Of a DNA stretch of 64,000 bases, positions 25,313 to 34,411 are shown piece after piece. The stretch's first letter is position 1; each line of letters begins with the position of its first letter. Position numbers and translations under genes: made by a program. Below the pieces are notes generated by a model, which did no database searches, was not told where the DNA came from, and worked only from the letters and a program-made list of their open reading frames with translations. This DNA is from SMAG-U1939 sp036376595 (GTDB lineage Bacteria; Chloroflexota; Ktedonobacteria; Ktedonobacterales; JADMIN01), in contig DASVAA010000111.1 in NCBI GenBank assembly GCA_036376595.1, positions 5,576-69,575 on the forward strand, written 5' to 3'.

Positions 25313-26512
25313 CTAGACGAATGGTTCCTCCTGCTTGTCCGCGTTGGCCGCGTAGGCCGCCCGTAGCTCCGCTAGCATCGCCTCGCGGTGGGCATACAGC
25401 TCGCGGCGCGGGCGCGGCTGGGCGCGCGAGACGGCGTAGGCGGCGATCAGCGGGAAGGCGATAGTGGTATCGCAGTAGACGACCACCGAATCGCGCAGCA
25501 TATCCGGCTTGATTTTACCCCACGAGACCGCCTCGGAGGGTGTCGCGCCGGAAAGCCCGCCCCAGTGCGGAGCGTCCTGGGTGATCTGGATGAAGTAGTC
25601 GTGCCCGCCCTTGTTGATGCCCAGCACCTCCCAGAGCTGCGGCTGCGTCTGCAGATAGAAATTCTTGGGCGAGCCGCCGCCGAGGATGATCACGCCGTTG
25701 CGTGTGGCGGCATGTACGATGGCCGTCGTCTCGTGGACGTCGTAGAGCGGGTCGATCGTGAGCTTGCCCCCGTCGAGCTGGTGCCGCGCGAGGTTCATGC
25801 CGATGGAGGAGTCGCCCGGCGAGGAAGTGTAGATCGGCACGTTCCAGCGCGCCGCCATCGCCAGCACCGACTGCTCCGGCTCCACGCCAGCCTGCAGCAG
25901 CCGCCGGCCAAGCAGGTGGTGCAGCTCGGCGGTAGATATCGGCTGCTGTGGGAACGTCTTGACCGCCTCGCGGATAAAGCGGTCGGTATCGAGCAGCACC
26001 TCGTCGCGGAAGAGGATGTCGTAAATGCGGATGATGCCAGCCTCGTGCAGCGCGGGATCGTCGAGGTTGTAGGTGCCACGGTGCAGCGCATAGTTGAGTG
26101 CGTAGTGCATGTCGTGGTAGAGGTTGGCGCCAGTGCTGACCATGAAGTCAATCGCACCGCGCTCCATCAGCGAGATGATGCTGCCGCCGACACCCGCCGG
26201 GGTCATCGCGCCGGCGATGGTCAGACAGATGGTCACGTCCTGCGCGGGATCGAGCATGCGCTCGGCGTAGAGCCGGGACGCCTCGTTGAGGCGCCCGGCG
26301 TTGTACGCCTGGAAGACGCCGTCCACCAGGTCGGCGGCGCTCATGTCGGGCGCGAGCGGACGCGGCACAATCCGCGGACCCGACAAATAGCCGCCCTCGG
26401 GCGAGACCTCTGGCGCCGAAGGCCGATCAGGCGTGCGGCCGTCGTGGTCATTCGCGGACTGCCGTCGCGGGCGCGGCGGCTGAGTGGGACCTTCGTGCGG
26501 GCGGTGCGGCAC
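25313..26512 (-). CDS. Deoxyhypusine synthase-family protein
   Basis: A 399-residue protein. After a disordered Pro/Arg-rich head of about 55 residues comes the DHS fold with NAD-binding CLTIAGAMTPAG, VSTGANLYHD, NVPIYTSSPGDSSIG, ILGGGSPKNF and SEAVSWGKIKPD. The Lys in SWGKI corresponds to the catalytic lysine of eukaryotic deoxyhypusine synthase. Bacteria lack eIF5A, and bacterial homologues have been linked to polyamine (homospermidine-type) synthesis, so that is the likelier chemistry. Starts at GTG 26512 with GGGGAG eight bases upstream. Confidence 0.9.
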   Translation of the reverse strand: MPHRPHEGPTQPPRPRRQSANDHDGRTPDRPSAPEVSPEGGYLSGPRIVPRPLAPDMSAADLVDGVFQAYNAGRLNEASRLYAERMLDPAQDVTICLTIAGAMTPAGVGGSIISLMERGAIDFMVSTGANLYHDMHYALNYALHRGTYNLDDPALHEAGIIRIYDILFRDEVLLDTDRFIREAVKTFPQQPISTAELHHLLGRRLLQAGVEPEQSVLAMAARWNVPIYTSSPGDSSIGMNLARHQLDGGKLTIDPLYDVHETTAIVHAATRNGVIILGGGSPKNFYLQTQPQLWEVLGINKGGHDYFIQITQDAPHWGGLSGATPSEAVSWGKIKPDMLRDSVVVYCDTTIAFPLIAAYAVSRAQPRPRRELYAHREAMLAELRAAYAANADKQEEPFV

Positions 26513-26831
26513 GGGGGCAAACTCCCCTCTCTATAGCAGTCGGACCTCGCGCCGTCTCAACGCGAAGTCCGTGAAGAAACGCGAAGCAGGCGAAGAGCAT
26601 TCGTAGGGGCGTCCGGTGGACGCCCGCCGCGACATCAACTGGACGCCCAGCGCGGCGTGCAGCACACGGCGTCATGGGGAAATATACCACCGTTCCACGG
26701 TAAGAACACTGGCAGGCTGGCGGGGGAGGAAAGTACCAGCGGATCCGGCGCGCAATGGCCCTGACGGTACAATGGGGGCGCACCAACCGTAAATGCGACG
26801 GCACAGACTGTAATGTGAGGTGGCGGCGGGG
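26513..26831. other. Intergenic region, divergent
   Basis: A 319-base gap between the leftward DHS-like gene and the rightward anchored protein gene. It holds one GTAGGGGCG-family hairpin (26603-26625) and presumably promoters for both sides. No coding frame with a ribosome site is seen. Confidence 0.4.
26603..26625 (+). repeat. GTAGGGGCG-type palindromic repeat
   Basis: A plus-strand copy: GTAGG, then arms GGCGTCC / GGACGCC with loop GGT. Its sequence is the reverse complement of the copy at 1460-1481 and nearly the same as that at 40371-40392. Confidence 0.7.
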
Positions 26832-27554
26832 ATGCGACGACCGACCTGGCTGGATAGAATCGTCTACGGCTTTCAGCATCGCTGGGAGACGGCGCCGCAG
26901 TTCCGGGCGATGGCATCGGGGCTGGTGGGGCTGGTGCTGATCCTCATCATGTGCTCGTGCATGGGGGTGCTCAACGCCACGGCCAGCTCGGCGCTGGCGG
27001 CGATCGGTCTCGGCGGAAGCACGAACGTGTCCGCGCAGGGCACGCCCAACACCGGCACGAATCAGGTCAATGGCTACCAGGCGATCCCCACGCCGACCGT
27101 TATCTACCCCACCGGCGTCGTGCCCCCGCAGGCAACCGTGCCGCAGTCGCAGACGCCGCCGCCCAACGTGACGCCTACCAGCGCGTCCTCCCCAACACCA
27201 ACGGATACACCCACAAGCGGCGGTGGTGGTGGTGGTGGCGGCGGGAGCTGCAACGGCGGCGGGAACGGTACGACGTGGGTCATTGGCACATGTCCCCCAC
27301 ATGCGGGCAAAGTCGTCACGTTGACTATCAATGCACCCGGCCATGGAAACCAGCAATTGGGCCTGGAGATCAAGTGGGGCGGAACAAGCTCCGATTCCGC
27401 CTGCTTCTGGATCTTTCAGCCGACAACTCTCGACAGCAACGGATCATGGACCAACTCACAAACCGTGCCCGCTGATTGCACCGGGCCAGTTACCGGCAAC
27501 TACTCCGTCAATGGCGGGGGATTTGTGGTGATATCTGGACCCAACATGGTGTAG
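26832..27554 (+). CDS. Membrane-anchored surface protein, unknown function
   Basis: About 240 residues. A short cytoplasmic head is followed by one hydrophobic segment (about residues 26-50), a Pro/Thr-rich extracellular linker and a run of nine glycines with a nearby Cys. The C-terminal domain of about 100 residues contains G-T-T-W-V-I-G-T-C-P-P-H and several Trp and Cys, suggesting a disulfide-stabilised beta domain. The family is not recognised. ATG 26832 follows a purine-rich GAGGTGGCGG stretch; a GTG at 26820 is an alternative. Convergent with GT39, 7 bases apart. Confidence 0.75.
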   Translation: MRRPTWLDRIVYGFQHRWETAPQFRAMASGLVGLVLILIMCSCMGVLNATASSALAAIGLGGSTNVSAQGTPNTGTNQVNGYQAIPTPTVIYPTGVVPPQATVPQSQTPPPNVTPTSASSPTPTDTPTSGGGGGGGGGSCNGGGNGTTWVIGTCPPHAGKVVTLTINAPGHGNQQLGLEIKWGGTSSDSACFWIFQPTTLDSNGSWTNSQTVPADCTGPVTGNYSVNGGGFVVISGPNMV

Positions 27555-27561
27555 TGCCTCG

Positions 27562-29658
27562 CTAGTCGTAATCCACCGCGAGGCCAGGAACCACCGTGGA
27601 CGGGTCCACCGTGTGGTCGGGCGTGATGACGGTCACGTTGGAGGCGGGGATGTAGGCCAGCGTGTAGCTGATCCCCTGCGCGTCCAGCTCGTGGGCCAGC
27701 AGCGGGTGCGCGTCCTGGCCGATGAGGATGAAGCTCGCGCGGTCGGCGGCCGAGACCGCTTCGAGCGTGCCAGGCGGCCGATGCAGGCCGCCGGAGACGA
27801 CCTGATCGTAATAGTCGGCACAGGTCGTGCGCCCCGCCGTCTCGAAGGTCACGACGTTGCCGAGCCAGTGGTTGCACCAGGCGTCATGGATGTCGTGCGC
27901 CGCGAGATAATCCAGCAGCGGCTGCACGTCCAGCGGCACCTGGCTGTAGAAGGGCGATTGGAAGGTCGCGGTCGGGCTGGTCAGCGCGTAGCTGCCGGCC
28001 TGGAGCACGCCGGCCGCGAACAGCACAGCCAGTGCGAGCGCCCACCCGCGGCGCAGGGCGACCGAAGCGAGCGGCGTTCGTCCTCGCCACACGCGCAGCG
28101 CGCTCCACGCTCCGGGTGCCGCGAACAGCGCTATCAGCAGCAGCGGCTCGACGAGCCCCAGCGGCACGGCGTAGCGCCCAGCCCAGTCCGCGCTGCACGC
28201 CTTGGTTGCGCCCCACGCCGAGGTACCCAGGCAGAAGACGGCGGTGACGATCCCGGCGAAGAGCAGCGGCAGGCCGGCGCTCATCGTGCGGGCGAATGGT
28301 GTGTCCCTACCCACGAGGTGCGTCCGGACGAGCCAGAGCGCGCAGGCGATGCCGGCCAGCGGTGGCAGCAGCAGCAGGTAGCGCAGCGGCAGCGCGGCCA
28401 GCGGCTCTGCCGGCAGTCCGCCATCCAGCACGCGCGGGGCGACGCACGAGAAGTAGCGTGCGGTGATTGCCGCGCCCAGGAACAGCCGCCCATGCCGCGC
28501 GGCGCCGCTGACCGCCGGGCTGACCGCGGGCTGCGTGACGTAGACCAGCAGGTTCTCTCCCCCGTTGTGCAGCGCGTAGAGCCACGCCGGCAGCCCACCG
28601 ATGGCGAGGCCCGGGATGAGCGCAAGGAGGGGGGAGAGGACGGAGGACGCGGAGTTCGCGGAGGCTCGTGGAGGGCGCGGAGAAGGAGAGGGATTCACCA
28701 CAGAGGGAACGGAGGAAACGGAGGGTTTGGAGAAGGAGGGAGAGAGAGCAACCGCGGAGGACGCAGAGGACGCAGAGGGGGAATCGGAGGATGGAATCGC
28801 AGAGCGAACGCCGGCTGGCGATGGATCGGTGGCGGGCTGGAGCAGCACGCCAGCCCATCGGCTGCGGCTGGCGAGCGCGGCGGCGAGCGTGGGAAAGGCG
28901 CGCGCGAGCAGCGGCGGCAGCAGCCACAGCGCGCAGGCCACCAGCGCATAGCTCACCAGCGGGTTGATCCAGATGCCCAGGCCAGCCAAGAAGCCCAGGA
29001 TCGCCCAGCGGCGCGCCAGCTCGAAGGCGCCGGCTCCCGACCTCAGGCGGCGCGCCAACTCGACGCCGCACAGCAGCAGCGCCAACGTGACGACGTAGAC
29101 CTCGATCTGGCCGCCCCAGGTGCGCATCTCGGCCACCGCGTCGTAGAGCGGCGGCACGGCGGCCGCCAGCGCCGCGAGCCCCGCCACCAGCGGTGTGGTG
29201 GGCGCATCGGCCGGCAGCAGCGCACGCGCCAGACGCCAAGTGAGGTATACCAGCAGCAGCGAGAGCAGGATCGGCACCGCGCGCAGGGTCCAGCTCGACG
29301 CCCCGAAGACGCGAAAGAGCGCGGCGGCAAGGTAGGCTTCGAGGCTGCCCATGTACGGCTGGGCGTAGAAGTAGGTCGGGTACCGGCCGTGCAGGATGCC
29401 CTGCGCCTGAATCCCGACCAGCGCCTCGTCGCCATCGATCATCGCATGGGTGCGAACGAGGAGGAAGACGCGCGCGGCCAGCGAGAGCGCGCAGGCCAGC
29501 AGCAGGGGCACGAGCGGATAGCGTTGCGTCCAGCCGATCAGTCGCGCTACGGGACCGTCGGTCGGAGCGCCGGATATGGCAAACGAGGGGTCGTCCATCC
29601 CGGCGACGCGCAATGCCCCGCTCTCCTGTTCGCTCGCGCTTGCCGTCGTCTTCGCCAT
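27562..29658 (-). CDS. Glycosyltransferase family 39-type membrane protein with a repeat-encoded insert
   Basis: About 698 residues with some 10-12 membrane helices. The first extracytoplasmic loop has the GT-C acidic motif M-I-D-G-D-E-A (about residues 73-79) and Y-A-Q-P-Y-M-G-S-L-E, as in lipid-linked-sugar transferases of the PMT/ArnT group; C-terminus is an extracytoplasmic domain. Residues about 285-345 are a Ser/Pro-rich, hydrophilic insert encoded by a purine-rich dispersed repeat. ATG 29658 has AGAGGA five bases upstream. It probably transfers a sugar to lipid or protein at the outer face of the membrane; the acceptor is unknown. Confidence 0.85.
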   Translation of the reverse strand: MAKTTASASEQESGALRVAGMDDPSFAISGAPTDGPVARLIGWTQRYPLVPLLLACALSLAARVFLLVRTHAMIDGDEALVGIQAQGILHGRYPTYFYAQPYMGSLEAYLAAALFRVFGASSWTLRAVPILLSLLLVYLTWRLARALLPADAPTTPLVAGLAALAAAVPPLYDAVAEMRTWGGQIEVYVVTLALLLCGVELARRLRSGAGAFELARRWAILGFLAGLGIWINPLVSYALVACALWLLPPLLARAFPTLAAALASRSRWAGVLLQPATDPSPAGVRSAIPSSDSPSASSASSAVALSPSFSKPSVSSVPSVVNPSPSPRPPRASANSASSVLSPLLALIPGLAIGGLPAWLYALHNGGENLLVYVTQPAVSPAVSGAARHGRLFLGAAITARYFSCVAPRVLDGGLPAEPLAALPLRYLLLLPPLAGIACALWLVRTHLVGRDTPFARTMSAGLPLLFAGIVTAVFCLGTSAWGATKACSADWAGRYAVPLGLVEPLLLIALFAAPGAWSALRVWRGRTPLASVALRRGWALALAVLFAAGVLQAGSYALTSPTATFQSPFYSQVPLDVQPLLDYLAAHDIHDAWCNHWLGNVVTFETAGRTTCADYYDQVVSGGLHRPPGTLEAVSAADRASFILIGQDAHPLLAHELDAQGISYTLAYIPASNVTVITPDHTVDPSTVVPGLAVDYD
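28624..28806 (+). repeat. Purine-rich interspersed repeat inside the GT39 gene
   Basis: About 183 bases of tandem-like GGAGGACGC/GGAGAAGGA units containing the core GATTCACCACAGAGG at 28693. It is a multiple of three long, carries no stop in the gene's frame, and encodes about 61 residues rich in Ser, Pro and Val, including V-S-S-V-P-S-V-V-N-P-S. Confidence 0.75.
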
Positions 29659-29730
29659 CTCGTCCTCTGCCTGGCCCTGGTGTACCCAATGTCCAAGCGG
29701 CCGCGCTGCCATGAGCGTGCCACGTGTGCT

Positions 29731-29755
29731 GTAGTGGCGAGACCTGTCGCGCCCG
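29731..29755 (+). repeat. GTAGTGGCG-type palindromic repeat
   Basis: GTAGTGGCGAGAC, then CT, then GTCGCGCC: stem with one mismatch. It lies between the GDPD and GT39 genes. The same variant (GTAGTGGCGAGG) occurs at 59425. Confidence 0.6.
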
Positions 29756-29905
29756 CCGCGCGATAGGCGCCTGCTCCCGTTTCCCGGTAGTGCTCTTCGC
29801 CTGCGCGAGCATGCTTGCGCGATGCCATGGGCACCATTCGCCGCGAGTATAGCATGGTGCCCGGCGCGCGAGCTATGGCGCGCCCATATTGTCCCGATTG
29901 CCTCG

Positions 29906-30748
29906 TTACTCCGCGCTCGCGCCGGCCGGAGATCGTCCCATCACTTGCGCCAGCACATCGGGACGGTCAGTCATCACGCCGTCCGCGCCCCAGGCCAGCA
30001 GGCGTTGCATGGCGCCGGCGTCATCCACCGTCCACACATGCACGTCCAGGCCGCGGCGGTGGGCGGCGGCGATGAAGCGTGGCGAGACGACGCGCACTCC
30101 GCGCCACGTCTCGGGCACCTGCAGCGCGACGTAGGCTGGGCGCATCCAGCGCGTCACCCCGCCCCACGAGCAGAACAGGAAGTTGCGAATCTCGTCGCCG
30201 CTGGCCGAGGTGGCGACGTGCCCACCGGTGAGCGCCCGGAAGCGCACGATCGGCGCGTGCTCGTCGCCGCTGGCGACCAGCGTGCGGTCCTGCGCCTCGT
30301 GCTCCTGGATTAGCTCCCACAGGCGCCGCTCGCGCGCGGCATTGCTCTCCTTGAGGTCAATGTTGACACGCAGGCCGGGATAGCGTGCGAAGACCTCACG
30401 CAGTGTTGGGATCGTAAGTCCCTGGTCGCGGAAGGGGAAGGTCGCGCCGCCATCGGGCGAGAAGCGATAGCCGGCGTCAAGTCGGCGTAGCTCGTCGAGC
30501 GTGAAGGCCGCGACGGGGCCGCTCGCGCCGGTCGTGCGGTCCACCGTGGTGTCGTGGATCACCACCAGCTCACCGTCGCGTGTCTCCTGGATGTCCAGCT
30601 CCAGCGCATCGGCGCCCAGGCTCGCCCCACGGTCAAACGCCGTCGGGGTATTTTCGGGCGCCAGCAGTGAGCCGCCGCGATGGGCGAAGAAGAGTGGCCC
30701 CTCGTGTCGCGTATATGGTGGCCGCTCCGCTGTCGTCATCGTGCTCAT
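29906..30748 (-). CDS. Glycerophosphodiester phosphodiesterase
   Basis: About 280 residues that hydrolyse glycerophosphodiesters to sn-glycerol 3-phosphate and an alcohol. The active-site pieces are all seen: FFAHRGG with APENT (about residues 20-33), ALELDIQETRDGELVVIHD and VNIDLKESN; the C-terminus has the usual VHVWTVDD and D-G-V-M-T-D-R-P. No signal peptide, so cytoplasmic. ATG 30748 has AAAGGAG eight bases upstream; the frame is open further up, but no better start exists. Confidence 0.93.
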   Translation of the reverse strand: MSTMTTAERPPYTRHEGPLFFAHRGGSLLAPENTPTAFDRGASLGADALELDIQETRDGELVVIHDTTVDRTTGASGPVAAFTLDELRRLDAGYRFSPDGGATFPFRDQGLTIPTLREVFARYPGLRVNIDLKESNAARERRLWELIQEHEAQDRTLVASGDEHAPIVRFRALTGGHVATSASGDEIRNFLFCSWGGVTRWMRPAYVALQVPETWRGVRVVSPRFIAAAHRRGLDVHVWTVDDAGAMQRLLAWGADGVMTDRPDVLAQVMGRSPAGASAE

Positions 30749-31066
30749 ATGCCGCTCCTTTCGCGCCTCACCGTGCCGCACGTCTTCGCGCGCTGGTGCG
30801 TGCGTCGCTCCACTGCTGGACACACTATACGCGAAAATATCCACCGGTACGGATCACAAATTGCGGATATGTCGCTGGGCCGGTTTCACAGCCCGGATGG
30901 CATTGCGGTGCTCGCAAGCACCGCGTCAAAGGAATTCCGGGGGCCGGCTCGCGGGCGTACACCGCGTGAATGCCTTGCGCACACGCCGCGCACTCACCAA
31001 GGTCACGCACCGTACGCCCTGGAGGCGTACGTCGTACGCCCCTACTAGGGAGCGAGGATTCCGTCT
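30749..31066. other. Divergent intergenic region between GDPD and GT4 genes
   Basis: A 318-base gap. On the minus strand TATAGT at 30824-30829 is a possible -10 for the GDPD gene, without a matching -35. A GGCGTACG-type palindrome lies at 31024-31045, 20 bases before the GT4 start. No gene is seen. Confidence 0.4.
31024..31045 (-). repeat. GTAGGGGCG-type palindromic repeat, variant stem
   Basis: On the minus strand GTAGGGGCGTACG, then arms closing with CGTACGCC. The stem top differs from other copies on both sides in a compensating way, as expected if the folded form matters. It lies directly in front of the GT4 ribosome site (AGGGAGCGAGG). Confidence 0.6.
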
Positions 31067-32206
31067 ATGCGTATCGCGCAGATCGTGCCGCTGCATATCG
31101 CGGTCCCACCTGCGGGCTACGGCGGCACTGAGCGCGTCGTCCATAATCTCACCGAGGCGCTGGTCTGCCGCGGGCATGAGGTGACGTTGTTCGCCACGGG
31201 CGATTCTCGGACCAGCGCAAAGTTGGTCCCTCTAGCTGAGAAGGGCATCTTCTTCGATCCGAGCGTCGAGTGGGCCGCGCTGCACATGGCGGAGCTGGAG
31301 CACGTCTACGCACGCGCGCACCAGTTCGACGTCATCCACTCCCATCTGGACTACCTGACGCTGCCATACATCTCGCGCACCACGACCCCCACCGTGCTCA
31401 CGCTGCATGGCCGGCTCGACCAGCCGGAGTTCAAGCAGATCTTCCGCGCCAACGCGGGGGCCACCTACGTTTCGATCAGCAACAGCCAGCGCCGCGACAT
31501 CCCCGACATCAACTGGGTCGCGACGGTGCATCACGGCGTTGACGTGGCGAGTTTCCCCTACTCGCCGCGACGCGGCAAATACCTACTCTTTGTCGGCCGT
31601 ATGTCACCGGAGAAACGCTGCGATATGGCCATCCGGATCGCCAAGCGCGCCGGTATCCCACTCAAGATCGCCGCCAAGATTGACCACAAAGAGCGCTCGT
31701 ACTTCGAGCGCACGATCAAGCCGATGCTTGACGACGAGCTGATCGAGTTCGTGGGCGAGAAGGATGAAGACGAGAAGCGCGAGCTGATGCGTGACGCGCT
31801 GGCACTGCTGCTGCCCATTGACTGGCCCGAGCCGTTCGGGATGGTCTTTATCGAGGCCCTGGCCTGCGGCACCCCCGTGCTCACGCGACCATGCGGATCG
31901 GTCCCAGAGTTGCTGCAAGATGGCCTGACCGGCTACATTGCGGAGGATGAAGTGGCGCTGGCCGGCGCGGTTGGCCGCTTGGATCGCATTTCGCGGCTGG
32001 CCTGCCGCCGCTGGGCGGAGCAGCGCTTCGACCGCCAGCGTATGGCCGCGGGCTACGAGCGTGTCTACGAGCGCGCCATCCAGCGCCAGCAGTCGCGCGT
32101 ACGCCCGCGGGAGCGCGCGCCGCTATTCGCGCTGCCCAGACGGCCGGAGCTGACGCCCGGGACGTTCGCGAGCGAGCCGCCGATTGCGCCGGTAGCCGCT
32201 CAGTAG
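31067..32206 (+). CDS. Glycosyltransferase family 4 protein
   Basis: A 379-residue GT-B enzyme. The N-terminal donor-side glycine loop YGGTERVVHNLTEALVCRGH, linker HHGVDVASFPY, LLFVGRMSPEKRCDMAI and the C-terminal PEPFGMVFIEALACGTPV with the E-x7-E signature are all present. The sugar nucleotide and acceptor cannot be told. It is followed 26 bases later by a glycogen debranching-type enzyme, a pairing that suggests a role in trehalose, glycogen or other storage glycan metabolism. AGGGAGCGAGG precedes the ATG. Confidence 0.9.
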   Translation: MRIAQIVPLHIAVPPAGYGGTERVVHNLTEALVCRGHEVTLFATGDSRTSAKLVPLAEKGIFFDPSVEWAALHMAELEHVYARAHQFDVIHSHLDYLTLPYISRTTTPTVLTLHGRLDQPEFKQIFRANAGATYVSISNSQRRDIPDINWVATVHHGVDVASFPYSPRRGKYLLFVGRMSPEKRCDMAIRIAKRAGIPLKIAAKIDHKERSYFERTIKPMLDDELIEFVGEKDEDEKRELMRDALALLLPIDWPEPFGMVFIEALACGTPVLTRPCGSVPELLQDGLTGYIAEDEVALAGAVGRLDRISRLACRRWAEQRFDRQRMAAGYERVYERAIQRQQSRVRPRERAPLFALPRRPELTPGTFASEPPIAPVAAQ

Positions 32207-32231
32207 TCACAGTACGCACGAGACCGCTCCC

Positions 32232-34406
32232 ATGTTAAATACTTCGCCCGGGGACCTCAATGCGTTCGCGGGAGACCAGCCTGATCCATACGTGTTGCAT
32301 GGATCGGCCAGCATCAGTGTCGAGAAGATCACCCTCAAGCACGGCGACGCCTTTCTGGTCGCCGATGCGCGCGGCGACCTGCCAGAGTCGGAGCAGGAGA
32401 CCGGCCTCTACTGGCACGGCACGCGCTTCCTGCGCACCTGCGACGTCTTCCTCACCGGGCAGCCGCTGATCCCGCTCTCGCATTCGATCTCGGACGAAGA
32501 GGGCACGTGCCAGATCGATCTCACCAATCCATTTCTGCGCATTGGCAAAGAGATCGTCTACCAGGGCACGATCCACGTGCGGCGGCTGCTGGTGCTGCGC
32601 GGCCACGAGCTGACCCAGTGGTTGATCCTAACCAGCTTCCACGAGGCGCCGATCTCGCTCAAGCTGGGCCTCAAGCTGGGCGCCGACTTCCGCGACATCT
32701 TCGAGGTGCGCGGCATGCCACGCGAGCGGCGCGGCCAATTGCGCCAGGCGCGTGTGGACCGCGACGGCGTGACGATGAGCTACCTGGGGCTGGATAACAT
32801 CACGCGCGAGACACAGGTCGCGTTCTCGCCGCCCGCGACACAAGCCGTGATGCAAGGCCTCTTCTGGGACCTGCACCTCGAGCATGGCCAGACCGTGGAA
32901 GTACGCATCAGCACGCGGCTCGACACGGTTGGCGAGCCGCCTTTGGAGCTGGAGCGTGCGGACCTTGTGCCACACGGGCAGCTTCCCCACGGCACCGATC
33001 TGCCGCTCGTGCGCTCCAACAACGTCTTCTTCAATCGCATGCTGACGCGCGGCATGCACGACCTCGAGATGATGTGCGCCAACACGCCGCACGGCCTTTT
33101 CCCCTACGCCGGCATTCCGTGGTACGTCTGCCCCTTCGGCCGCGACGCGCTGATCACCGGCATCGAGTTCCTGCCTTGGTTCCCGCAGATCGCGCGCGGC
33201 ACGCTGGACTTCCTCGCCGCATACCAGGGGACGAAGGTGGTCGAGTTCACCGAGGAGGAGCCGGGGCGCATCTTGCATGAGTACCGCACCGGCGAGATGG
33301 CGAATTGCCGCGAGATTCCGTTCATCCCCTACTACGGCACCGTGGACGCGACGCCGCTGTTCGTCATCTTGCTCGAGCACTACGTCCGCTGGACCGATGA
33401 TCTGGCCTTCCTGCGGCGCATGTGGCCCCATGCGCAGGCCGCGACCACCTGGATGCAAACCTTTGGCGATATTGACCACGACGGCTTCTTGGAGTACACC
33501 AAGATGTCGGACAAAGGGCTGGTCAACCAGGGCTGGAAGGACTCGTGGGACGCGGTCTCGTACGCCGATGGGCAGCTCGCGAGGCCACCGATTGCGCTCT
33601 GCGAGGTGCAGGGCTACGCCTACGCCGCCTACTTGGCGATGCGCTACCTCGCGCGGCGCCTGGGTCTGTTGGAGGACGCCGCGCAGTGGGAGATGACCGC
33701 CGCGCGGCACCGCGAGCACTTCCTGCGCGCCTTCTGGTGGCCGGAGGAAGATTGTTTCTATATGGCGCTCGACGGCGAGAAGCGCCCCTGCAACGTGGTC
33801 AGCTCAAACGCCGGCCAATGCCTGTGGACCGATATTGTGCCAGAGGACCGAGCCGATGCCGTGATAGCGCGGCTGATGCGCGACGATATGTACACCGAGT
33901 GGGGCATCCGCACGCTCTCGACCCGCGCCCAGCGTTACAACCCCATGAGCTATCACAACGGCTCGGTCTGGCCGCACGATACGGCGCTGGTCGCGGCGGG
34001 CTTCGCGCGCTATGGCCACCAGCACGAGGCCGGCGAGCTGTTAGGGCATCTCTTCGGCGTGAGCCTCTACTACCCCGGCTCGCGGCTGCCAGAGCTGTTC
34101 TGCGGCTTCTCGCGCGTCGGCGGCTATGGTCCCACGCGCTACCCGGTGGCCTGCTCGCCGCAGTCGTGGGCCGGCGGCGCGCCCTTCCTGATGCTCTCGT
34201 CGGTGCTGGGCTTCACGCCGGAGGCCGAGCGCCAGCGCCTGACGCTGCGCGCGCCGGAGCTACCCGCGTGGATGGACTGGCTGGTGCTGGGCGGCCTGCG
34301 CCTGGGCGAGCAGAGGCTGAACCTGCGCTTCGAGCGTTCGCCTTCGGGCACAAGCGTGGTGCTCAGCGGCGAGAGCGAGGCTGAGGTGCATGTGGTGCCG
34401 CGCTAA
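32232..34406 (+). CDS. Amylo-alpha-1,6-glucosidase / glycogen debranching-type protein
   Basis: A 724-residue protein. The N-terminal beta domain (about 15-230) matches the GDE N-terminal bis type: FLVADARGDLPE, then GLYWHGTRFLR. The C-terminal (alpha/alpha)6 barrel of the GH63/GDE-C kind (about 260-700) carries YVCPFGRDALITGIEFLPW, QGWKDSWDAV and YHNGSVWPHDTALVAAGFAR. It is predicted to trim branched alpha-glucans or related oligosaccharides in the cytoplasm. It is translated right after the GT4 gene and likely in the same transcript. Confidence 0.9.
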   Translation: MLNTSPGDLNAFAGDQPDPYVLHGSASISVEKITLKHGDAFLVADARGDLPESEQETGLYWHGTRFLRTCDVFLTGQPLIPLSHSISDEEGTCQIDLTNPFLRIGKEIVYQGTIHVRRLLVLRGHELTQWLILTSFHEAPISLKLGLKLGADFRDIFEVRGMPRERRGQLRQARVDRDGVTMSYLGLDNITRETQVAFSPPATQAVMQGLFWDLHLEHGQTVEVRISTRLDTVGEPPLELERADLVPHGQLPHGTDLPLVRSNNVFFNRMLTRGMHDLEMMCANTPHGLFPYAGIPWYVCPFGRDALITGIEFLPWFPQIARGTLDFLAAYQGTKVVEFTEEEPGRILHEYRTGEMANCREIPFIPYYGTVDATPLFVILLEHYVRWTDDLAFLRRMWPHAQAATTWMQTFGDIDHDGFLEYTKMSDKGLVNQGWKDSWDAVSYADGQLARPPIALCEVQGYAYAAYLAMRYLARRLGLLEDAAQWEMTAARHREHFLRAFWWPEEDCFYMALDGEKRPCNVVSSNAGQCLWTDIVPEDRADAVIARLMRDDMYTEWGIRTLSTRAQRYNPMSYHNGSVWPHDTALVAAGFARYGHQHEAGELLGHLFGVSLYYPGSRLPELFCGFSRVGGYGPTRYPVACSPQSWAGGAPFLMLSSVLGFTPEAERQRLTLRAPELPAWMDWLVLGGLRLGEQRLNLRFERSPSGTSVVLSGESEAEVHVVPR

Positions 34407-34411
34407 GCCGC

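Noticed and set aside
27220..27246. Glycine-codon run in the anchored surface protein as a frameshift hot spot
   Set aside because: The frame is coherent on both sides, and Gly-rich linkers are common in such proteins; no evidence of programmed slippage.
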